Shown here piece by piece: positions 1-4,732 of a DNA stretch of 5,430 nucleotides. Made by a program: the position numbers and the translations under genes. The stretch is from the NCBI GenBank assembly GCA_009704285.1, contig WLEM01000047.1, positions 1 to 5,430 on the forward strand. Direction: 5' to 3'. The DNA comes from Actinomycetota bacterium. Its GTDB lineage: Bacteria > Actinomycetota > Actinomycetes > Nanopelagicales > Nanopelagicaceae. Below the pieces are notes generated by a model. The model made no database searches, was not told the DNA's origin, and worked only from the letters and a program-made list of their open reading frames with translations. Position 1 is the stretch's first letter; the number at the start of each line of letters is the position of its first letter.

Positions 1-25
1 ACTCTCACGTGTGCTAATAGGTTGA
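1..25 (+). CDS. possible C-terminal tail of an upstream gene (partial)
   Basis: One plus-strand frame entering from the left edge reads LSRVLIG and stops at TGA 23-25, shortly before a hairpin at 68-89 that could end its transcript. Only seven codons are visible, so the protein cannot be identified. The other two plus frames stop at 17 and 42. Two readings compete: the same bases resemble a 23S rRNA 3' end, and the minus strand has an ATG at about 35 (MTIIQPISTRES) running off the left edge, which could be the start of a divergent gene. This entry is a weak preference among three options. Confidence 0.2.
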
Positions 26-67
26 ATGATTGTCATAGCTAGATCTTTAATTACTAAGTTATCTGCC

Positions 68-89
68 AGATCATCCTTTCGGATGATCT
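68..89 (+). terminator. perfect 9-bp stem-loop, possible terminator of the upstream unit
   Basis: AGATCATCC (68-76) pairs perfectly with GGATGATCT (81-89) around a 4-nt TTTC loop. On the plus strand it runs into TT and then ACCC, so the U-tract is weak. It lies upstream of the SAF gene and downstream of whatever enters from the left, which fits a terminator. The perfect inverted repeat could equally be an operator in front of the SAF gene. Confidence 0.4.
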
Positions 90-121
90 TTACCCTGTGC
101 TGATACTGGTAAAAATCAGAG

Positions 122-715
122 ATGAAAATTTCAAAATTTGATCTATTCAGAAATTCCAGGCTAGCAATGGGCTTTGCCCTATTTATAATTGCATTAACGG
201 CTGCCAACCTTATTTCCAAGGAAGCTAATCGAACCGTTTTGGTCTGGGCAACAACCGGTGAGTTAGCCCCTGGCCAGATAATCCAAGAATCCGATATCAC
301 TCCTGCATCAGTACTGCTGGCCCAATCTGCCAAGAATTACCTATCTGCCTCAGCAGAGATTGTTGGCACTACGGTTTTAACAAAGATATCAGCCGGAGAT
401 TTGATTCCAGTAGCAGCAATTGGAATAGGAGATAACCCAGCAAATCAAAGGTTTGTTCCATTAACTATTGAGATCTCTGATCTTCCAATCTCCCTAGTAA
501 GAGGGGATTTAATTGATCTTTATGCGATTAGTAAATCAAATGCAAAAGAGGTGATTGCCCCAGCATTATTGGCCTCTGCCATAACTGTTGAGCAGGTGCT
601 CGAGCGTAATAATTCAGGAGTAGTAAGTGTTTTAGTAATCCTTGAAAATGAACAAGTTCTTCCCACTTTGAATTTTCTTACCGATAGCAGATTAATACTT
701 GTTAGAACTCGCTGA
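122..715 (+). CDS. SAF-domain, CpaB-like membrane-anchored protein
   Basis: This 197-residue protein has a basic N-terminus followed by one hydrophobic segment at about residues 14-33, which predicts a signal anchor with the rest outside the membrane. A SAF domain follows at about 38-98 (VLVWATTGELAPGQIIQESD, then GTTVLTKISAGDLIPVAAI). The C-terminal half (about 110-197, from FVPLTIEISDLPISLVRGDLIDLYAI) resembles the RcpC/CpaB region. CpaB-type proteins act in the periplasmic or outer part of Flp/Tad pilus assembly; many Actinobacteria carry small SAF proteins like this one whose role is unproven. ATG 122 is chosen because it supplies the positively charged segment before the membrane helix. 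No clear Shine-Dalgarno precedes it; TAAAAA at 110-115 lies 6 nt upstream, close to a leaderless -10. The next gene starts inside its 3' end, so the two are probably co-translated. No pilin or secretin gene is visible. Confidence 0.75.
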   Translation: MKISKFDLFRNSRLAMGFALFIIALTAANLISKEANRTVLVWATTGELAPGQIIQESDITPASVLLAQSAKNYLSASAEIVGTTVLTKISAGDLIPVAAIGIGDNPANQRFVPLTIEISDLPISLVRGDLIDLYAISKSNAKEVIAPALLASAITVEQVLERNNSGVVSVLVILENEQVLPTLNFLTDSRLILVRTR

Positions 716-1637
716 GCCTCGTCTAAAACTAGTAACTGCAATCAATAGCAGTGAGCACGAGGAAAGAGTTGCAACTTTGTTGCATTCACAAGGCTGCAAC
801 ATCATCTATCGAGCATTGAATCACCAACTTCTATCTACTTTTCTAGTTCAAAATAATATGAACCTTTGTGTGCTCTATACCAAGGAGTTTGCAATAGCTG
901 CCGAGATAGATCAGTTACGGCAGAAATATCCTAACCACAGATTTATCGAAGTAAGTGAGAAGATTGATCAGCAGCAATTGATGAACCAACTAACTGCGTT
1001 AAGTAGACCACCCCTGATACATCAAGCAATTAGAATAGGTAACCTAATTTCAGTGTTTGGAACACCTGGCTCACCGGGAATCTCAACTTTAACCAATCAC
1101 CTAGCAGCCCTAAAATCTGCACAGATAATTGCTGCTACTCATCACAATCTACGTCCACAAACTTCACTCAAGGTTGAAAAAATCTCAGCAAATGAGTTAG
1201 ATCAAAAGCTGGCAAAACTTGGAGATAAAGTCACGGTTATTGATGCTGGCGCAACACTTTCGCTAACTAAAACTCTGGCTGACCGACGCAGTAGTGCTAA
1301 CTGGCTTAATCAAACTCTTACCTGTTCGTCAAAGATGATTTATGTAGCTGGCGCAAATGAAAACGGGCTAACTTACTTAAGTGAGTTCATTGAAGATTTC
1401 AAGAGATTAATCGATCCTCCGAAAATAATTTATGCATTAAATCAGCAACGATTTGATCGACGGGGACAGCTAATTCAGAAAAAGTTCATCGAGTTAGTGG
1501 GCCAGCAGAGCAGCGCACAAATACCTTTTGATCGCAGAGTAGATCGATTGCCAGGAAATGCTCACAGCAGCAAGGTATTTTGGCGCAGCAGCACCTTCAC
1601 CAGACAGATTGAAAAAATTGGTAATCAACTGACATAA
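699..1637 (+). CDS. CpaE/ParA-like protein with a degenerate P-loop
   Basis: This 312-residue protein resembles the actinobacterial CpaE-like family: an N-terminal receiver-like alpha/beta region (about 8-100, beginning LKLVTAINSSEHEERV) and a MinD/ParA-type fold from about residue 112. The P-loop position reads VFGTPGSPGIST (119-130); the signature lysine of GGxGKTT is replaced by Ile128. Many actinobacterial relatives carry APGRTT there, so ATP hydrolysis is doubtful. A Walker-B-like strand VTVIDAG places Asp182. The stretch between P-loop and Walker B is only about 50 residues, shorter than I expect for MinD-type proteins. CpaE proteins position Flp/Tad pilus machinery; the substrate here is unknown. 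The start is TTG 699: an in-frame stop lies at 693-695 and later starts would cut the first beta strand. It overlaps the SAF gene by 17 bp, implying coupling. pdtaS begins 21 nt after its stop. Confidence 0.65.
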   Translation: MLELAEPRLKLVTAINSSEHEERVATLLHSQGCNIIYRALNHQLLSTFLVQNNMNLCVLYTKEFAIAAEIDQLRQKYPNHRFIEVSEKIDQQQLMNQLTALSRPPLIHQAIRIGNLISVFGTPGSPGISTLTNHLAALKSAQIIAATHHNLRPQTSLKVEKISANELDQKLAKLGDKVTVIDAGATLSLTKTLADRRSSANWLNQTLTCSSKMIYVAGANENGLTYLSEFIEDFKRLIDPPKIIYALNQQRFDRRGQLIQKKFIELVGQQSSAQIPFDRRVDRLPGNAHSSKVFWRSSTFTRQIEKIGNQLT

Positions 1638-1646
1638 AATAAGCTC

Positions 1647-1652
1647 TACCAT
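1647..1652 (+). promoter_or_regulatory. putative leaderless -10 element of pdtaS
   Basis: TACCAT matches the actinobacterial TAnnnT -10 hexamer and is followed by exactly 6 nt before the A of the pdtaS ATG, so transcription would begin at the start codon. No Shine-Dalgarno sequence precedes this ATG, which fits a leaderless mRNA. No convincing -35 was found at 16-19 nt upstream. Read-through from the CpaE-like gene is also possible given the 21-nt gap. Confidence 0.35.
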
Positions 1653-1658
1653 TGGGCT

Positions 1659-3125
1659 ATGGCCACCCTCTCTGAGTTGATAAGTGAAAACTCAAATTTA
1701 AAGGCTAATGAGGTTGAGCACCTCTCTGAATTAGTTGCTGAGTGGAGATTATTAGCTGATTTATCATTTGCAGACTTGTTGTTGTGGTTACCAATTCGCC
1801 GCGATGAAAAATCTTGGCCAGAAGGACATCTAGCAATTGCGCAGATTAGACCAACTACCGCAGCTACTGTTTTCACAGAGGATCTAGTCGGCACCAGCAT
1901 TAATTGGGGGCAACGACCATTAGTTGATCAGGCACTTTCTGACGGTGAAATTGTTAGAGATGCCAAACCAGAACAAGTTGGTCAAATTGTGATCAAAGAG
2001 GAGACGATTCCAGTAATTTTAAATGGGAAAATCTTGGCAGTTATTTCCAGACATCGAAACGCAGATTTAATGCGACAGCCTTCAAAGTTAGAGTTAAATT
2101 ATCGGGAGATTGCCCACAAGATCTATAAAATGGTTGCAGAAGGAAATTTTCCAATTAGAAATTCTTTATATAGCTCTGAATCTTCACCCCGAGTTGGTGA
2201 TGGTTTAATTCGATTAGATGTTAATGGAACAATATTTTTTGCTTCTCCAAATGCCAGATCCGCCTTAAGCAGAGTTGGTTTTCAGAAAGAGTTAGAGGGT
2301 GAGAATCTTGGAGTAGTTTTTTCAAATTTGAATAAGGGCGATACTCAACCAACGGATGAGTCCTGGCAAACCATGCTCAGTGGCAAATCTTTGCGACGCA
2401 CCGAGTATGAATCTCAATCTGCAGTATTAGATATTTTAGTTATTCCCTTAACAGAGGGCAGTGATCGTATTGGTGCCATCGTTTTGATCCATAACATAAC
2501 TGAGCTTCGTAATCGAGACCGGGCACTACTGACAAAGGATGCCACCATTAAGGAGATTCACCACCGAGTAAAAAACAATTTACAAACAGTTTCAGCACTA
2601 CTGCGGTTGCAGTCAAGGCGGGTAACTGACCCGATTGCTAGCTCTGCTTTGGATGAGGCAGTTCGTAGAGTGGCATCTATTGCGCTAGTTCATGAGACGT
2701 TATCAAATCAATCCTCAGAATTTGTGGAGTTTGATTTAGTGCTGGAACAGATAATAAAAAATGCTCTAGATCTTAATCCCAGGTCAATTGGGTATAAAAA
2801 GATAGGGGAGTTTGGATCCTTTGACTCCAAAACTGCAACTGCGCTCTCACTAGTAATTACTGAGCTAATTCATAATGCATTAGAACATGGATTGAGTGAA
2901 ACTGGAGATCAATTGACGGTTGAGATCTCAAAAAACGGTAATCAATACTTAGTAAGTGTTTGCGACAATGGTTCTGGGTTGCCCAAAGAGTTCAATATTG
3001 AAAAGTCAGCCAACCTAGGTTTACAAATAGCAAATACTCTTACAAAAAATGAATTAAATGGCAGCATAAACTTGATAAGAGTAAAAAACTTAACTCGAGG
3101 GGATATTTCCTTTAAAGTAAATTAA
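1659..3125 (+). CDS. pdtaS: PdtaS-type sensor histidine kinase
   Basis: This 488-residue soluble sensor kinase matches M. tuberculosis PdtaS (Rv3220c, about 500 aa) along its length as I recall it. The N-terminal GAF region (about 1-150) opens MATLSELISEN and contains EWRLLADLSFADLLLW. A PAS region spans about 180-285 (GDGLIRLDVNGTIFFASPNA). The HisKA_2 dimerisation domain carries EIHHRVKNNLQT, with the phospho-acceptor at the His301/His302 pair. The HATPase domain shows the N-box ELIHNALEH (Asn406), the G1 box CDNGSGLP (Asp436) and the G2 motif LGLQI (Gly454). No transmembrane segment is visible, so it should act in the cytosol. In mycobacteria the partner is PdtaR, an ANTAR-domain regulator that binds RNA and is encoded elsewhere; none is seen here. 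All catalytic boxes are intact. Its stop overlaps the convergent whiB1 stop by 4 bp. ATG 1659 aligns with the family N-terminus and has a leaderless-type -10. Confidence 0.92.
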   Translation: MATLSELISENSNLKANEVEHLSELVAEWRLLADLSFADLLLWLPIRRDEKSWPEGHLAIAQIRPTTAATVFTEDLVGTSINWGQRPLVDQALSDGEIVRDAKPEQVGQIVIKEETIPVILNGKILAVISRHRNADLMRQPSKLELNYREIAHKIYKMVAEGNFPIRNSLYSSESSPRVGDGLIRLDVNGTIFFASPNARSALSRVGFQKELEGENLGVVFSNLNKGDTQPTDESWQTMLSGKSLRRTEYESQSAVLDILVIPLTEGSDRIGAIVLIHNITELRNRDRALLTKDATIKEIHHRVKNNLQTVSALLRLQSRRVTDPIASSALDEAVRRVASIALVHETLSNQSSEFVEFDLVLEQIIKNALDLNPRSIGYKKIGEFGSFDSKTATALSLVITELIHNALEHGLSETGDQLTVEISKNGNQYLVSVCDNGSGLPKEFNIEKSANLGLQIANTLTKNELNGSINLIRVKNLTRGDISFKVN

Positions 3126-3391
3126 AAAGAGTTTTGATTTTCCATCTGGCGGGCACGGTTTCTAGCAGCCCGTCGTTTCATAGCTCGTCTTTCATCCTCA
3201 GATAATCCGCCCCAAACACCAGCATCTTGTCCGCTCTCTAATGCCCAAGCAAGGCAAGGTTCTTTAACTGGACATCTTTCACAAATTTTCTTTGCCTCTT
3301 CAATTTGGGCTAAGGCAGGGCCTGTGTTTCCCACCGGGAAGAAAACCTCGGGATCTTCCTCGCGACAAGCTGCTTCATGTCGCCAGTCCAT
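3122..3391 (-). CDS. whiB1: WhiB1/WblE-family [4Fe-4S] transcription regulator
   Basis: This 89-residue protein starts MDWRHEAACREEDPEVFFPV, nearly the same as M. tuberculosis WhiB1. The four cluster cysteines are Cys9, Cys37, Cys40 and Cys46 (C-x27-C-x2-C-x5-C). The WhiB turn GVWGG lies at 58-62, followed by a basic C-terminal DNA-binding tail (KRRAARNRAR). WhiB1 proteins bind an oxygen-tolerant, NO-reactive [4Fe-4S] cluster and the primary sigma factor region 4; WhiB1 is essential in M. tuberculosis and its counterpart WblE is broadly conserved. ATG 3391 is supported by AAGGAG 10 nt upstream. The gene converges on pdtaS with a 4-bp stop-codon overlap, the arrangement also found for Rv3219/Rv3220c. 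The C-terminal tail (QMENQNSF) differs from the mycobacterial protein. No clear TAnnnT -10 was found upstream, so its promoter is unplaced. Confidence 0.96.
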   Translation of the reverse strand: MDWRHEAACREEDPEVFFPVGNTGPALAQIEEAKKICERCPVKEPCLAWALESGQDAGVWGGLSEDERRAMKRRAARNRARQMENQNSF

Positions 3392-3401
3392 AGGGCAGCA
3401 A

Positions 3402-3407
3402 CTCCTT
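3402..3407 (-). promoter_or_regulatory. ribosome-binding site of whiB1
   Basis: On the minus strand these bases read AAGGAG, a full Shine-Dalgarno core, 10 nt before the whiB1 ATG. It fixes the start choice and shows that whiB1 has a leadered mRNA, unlike pdtaS and the PLP-enzyme gene, which have no visible Shine-Dalgarno. Confidence 0.75.
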
Positions 3408-3576
3408 CGACGAGTAGGTGTTAATTAGTTAGTAGAAATAAAATCAACTGGCTTATTCTCTCCTTAATTTAATTAATAAACAAGGATATTCAGCAGGAAA
3501 TTTAAAAATTTTCAGATAAATAGACAATCCCACAACCTAGATATGGCGTTGGCAGCAAACAATCTTCATATTCTCC

Positions 3577-3615
3577 TGCCCAGAACCCTGCTCAATCTCC
3601 TAGGGTAATAGGGCA
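3577..3615 (+). other. imperfect two-part hairpin upstream of msrA
   Basis: TGCCC (3577-3581) can pair with GGGCA (3611-3615). Inside it ACCCT (3585-3589) can pair with AGGGT (3602-3606), leaving a 3/4-nt internal loop and a 12-nt terminal loop. No T-run follows, so it is not a typical terminator. If the msrA transcript starts upstream of it, it would be a structured leader element. The pairing was found by eye and may be chance. Confidence 0.3.
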
Positions 3616-3701
3616 ACAAACGCAGCCACAGCTCCAGATGCTTAGTTGATTAAATCACAACTATGTTTACTAATTGTTCATATTGCACTGGCGCAATCAA
3701 T

Positions 3702-3708
3702 AGGAGAG
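3702..3708 (+). promoter_or_regulatory. ribosome-binding site of msrA
   Basis: AGGAGAG lies 9 nt before ATG 3718 and decides the msrA start. The same frame is open back to a TTG at 3646, but that TTG has no Shine-Dalgarno and would add 24 residues not found in typical cytosolic MsrA proteins. Confidence 0.75.
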
Positions 3709-3717
3709 AATTATCCA

Positions 3718-4251
3718 ATGAGCCAAACCGCATATTTTGCTACTGGATGTTTTTGGGGCGCGGAGCGCAGGTTCTGGAATTTAGATGGCGTAATTCAAAC
3801 CTCAGTAGGTTATATGGGTGGCAATAAACCAGATCCCACCTATAAAGAGGTTTGTACTGGTACGACTAATCATGCTGAAATCGTTGAGGTTATTTTTGAT
3901 CCACAATTGATAAGTTACAAAAGATTATTGGCAGAGTTTTGGGTTATGCATGATCCAACTTCACTAAATCAACAAGGCGGGGATATTGGAACTCAGTATC
4001 GGTCAGCGATATTTACTACCTCTACTGAGCAAATGCAACAAGCCCTTGAAAGTAAAGAGATTTATCAGGGTGAGTTAAGTAAAAATGAGATCGGCAGAAT
4101 TGTTACCGAGATTTTGCCAGCAGCAGGTGTGACCTACTGGTTGGCGGAGGAGTATCACCAGAGATATTTGGAGAAGAATCCAAATGGCTATGACTGTCAC
4201 TCTTCAACTGGAGTAGCTTTTCCGTCTGCATTGATGAGCAAAAATGGATGA
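3718..4251 (+). CDS. msrA: peptide methionine-S-sulfoxide reductase MsrA
   Basis: This 177-residue enzyme reduces the S-epimer of methionine sulfoxide, free or in proteins, in the cytosol with thioredoxin as the usual electron donor. The active-site motif ATGCFWGAE places the catalytic cysteine at Cys11. Family signatures follow in order: GYMGG, TNHAEIVEVIFDP, the block HDPTSLNQQGGDIGTQYRSAIF (split here as HDPTSLNQQ and GGDIGTQYRSAIF), and EEYHQRYLEKN. Cys160 in the C-terminal GYDCHSSTGVAFP is the likely resolving cysteine, and Cys46 is an additional one. ATG 3718 is chosen because of AGGAGAG 9 nt upstream and because MSQTAYFATGCFWG gives the usual short lead-in to the active site. msrB begins within its last codons, so the two reductases are translated as a pair covering both sulfoxide epimers. 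Length and motifs are complete. Confidence 0.95.
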   Translation: MSQTAYFATGCFWGAERRFWNLDGVIQTSVGYMGGNKPDPTYKEVCTGTTNHAEIVEVIFDPQLISYKRLLAEFWVMHDPTSLNQQGGDIGTQYRSAIFTTSTEQMQQALESKEIYQGELSKNEIGRIVTEILPAAGVTYWLAEEYHQRYLEKNPNGYDCHSSTGVAFPSALMSKNG

Positions 4252-4693
4252 GATTAAACCAATAAATTCAAAGGGTGATCCATATAAGGTGCAAGTTGAT
4301 GAGAAAGAGTTAGCAAGCCGTATCGATCCACTTTCATTTGATGTATTAAGAAAAGCTGCGACTGAAACAGCTTTCACTGGCGAGTACACAGATACTGAAA
4401 CAATCGGTGTGTACAAGTGCAAAGCCTGCAGCGCTGAATTATTTAGATCAGATACTAAGTTCCACTCCGGATGTGGCTGGCCATCTTTTTATGCACCCAC
4501 AGCAGATGATGCCGTTGAGTTAATCGAGGATCGTTCGCTATTTCCAAGAATTCGAACTGAAGTCAGATGTTCTGCTTGCGGGTCACACCTTGGCCATGTC
4601 TTTTCAGGTGAGGGATATGCCGTACCAACTGATCAACGATGGTGTATTAACTCAGTTGCATTAGTACTAGAGCCAAAGAACCAAAGTAATTAA
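4244..4693 (+). CDS. msrB: peptide methionine-R-sulfoxide reductase MsrB
   Basis: This 149-residue enzyme reduces the R-epimer of protein-bound methionine sulfoxide, complementing MsrA. Two CxxC pairs, Cys59/Cys62 (CKAC) and Cys109/Cys112 (CSAC), form the structural zinc site. SGCGWPSFY contains Cys77, the likely recycling cysteine. RWCINSVAL places the catalytic Cys134, in the position of the common RYCINS. HLGHVF, just after the second CxxC pair, is also present. The N-terminal part (about 1-55) has the typical fold lead-in SFDVLRKAATETAFTGEY. ATG 4244 lies 8 bp inside the end of msrA; there is no strong Shine-Dalgarno, so translational coupling is likely. The gene ends 39 bp before the next start, and no terminator hairpin is visible in that gap. 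Confidence 0.95.
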   Translation: MDEIKPINSKGDPYKVQVDEKELASRIDPLSFDVLRKAATETAFTGEYTDTETIGVYKCKACSAELFRSDTKFHSGCGWPSFYAPTADDAVELIEDRSLFPRIRTEVRCSACGSHLGHVFSGEGYAVPTDQRWCINSVALVLEPKNQSN

Positions 4694-4720
4694 GTTATAA
4701 CCGCTCATTATTAGATGGGC

Positions 4721-4726
4721 TAGGCT
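4721..4726 (+). promoter_or_regulatory. putative leaderless -10 element of the PLP-enzyme gene
   Basis: TAGGCT fits TAnnnT and is followed by exactly 6 nt (TAAACA) before ATG 4733, so the transcript would begin at the A of the start codon. There is no Shine-Dalgarno upstream of this ATG, which agrees with a leaderless mRNA. The spacing is the same as for TACCAT before pdtaS. The -35 region is unclear; TTATAA at 4695-4700 is the nearest AT-rich candidate and its 20-bp spacer is long. Confidence 0.5.
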
Positions 4727-4732
4727 TAAACA

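Larger units (their letters stand above)
3392..3717. other. 326-bp divergent intergenic region between whiB1 and msrA
   Basis: This is the only long gene-free stretch. Bases of about 3420-3530 are very AT-rich (for example TTAATTTAATTAATAAA at 3465-3481) and probably hold the whiB1 promoter on the minus strand, though no clear hexamer pair could be placed. From about 3530 to 3645 the composition becomes less AT-rich. That part contains an imperfect hairpin (3577-3615) and a plus frame without a start codon (3524-3649). TATGTT at 3662-3667 is a possible msrA -10 with no good -35. The msrA Shine-Dalgarno closes the region. No tRNA, insertion-sequence end or direct repeat was recognised. Confidence 0.6.

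Noticed and set aside
1..35. Minus-strand start MTIIQPISTRES running off the left edge, as a divergent gene
   Set aside because: Only 12 codons visible, no clear ribosome-binding site or -10; it cannot be told apart from chance or from the competing plus-strand readings.
520..741. Minus-strand open frame of 73 codons
   Set aside because: Antisense to the well-supported SAF and CpaE-like genes, with no recognisable domain.
1646..1900. Minus-strand open frame of 84 codons
   Set aside because: Antisense to the conserved N-terminus of pdtaS, low-complexity product and no family features.
3492..3512. AT-rich near-palindrome around AAATTTAAAAATTT
   Set aside because: Imperfect and made only of A and T, as expected by chance in such a spacer.
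3550..3582. Minus-strand mini-frame MKIVCCQRHI preceded by AGGAGA
   Set aside because: Only 10 codons and the AGGAGA lies too close to the ATG; no support beyond chance.
3646..3717. N-terminal extension of MsrA from TTG 3646, reading like a hydrophobic signal segment (LCLLIVHIALAQS)
   Set aside because: The TTG has no Shine-Dalgarno, whereas ATG 3718 has AGGAGAG at 9 nt and gives the usual cytosolic MsrA start; the hydrophobic stretch is likely chance in AT-rich sequence.
4204..4422. Minus-strand open frame of 72 codons
   Set aside because: Antisense to the msrA/msrB junction, Ser/Val-rich with no family features.
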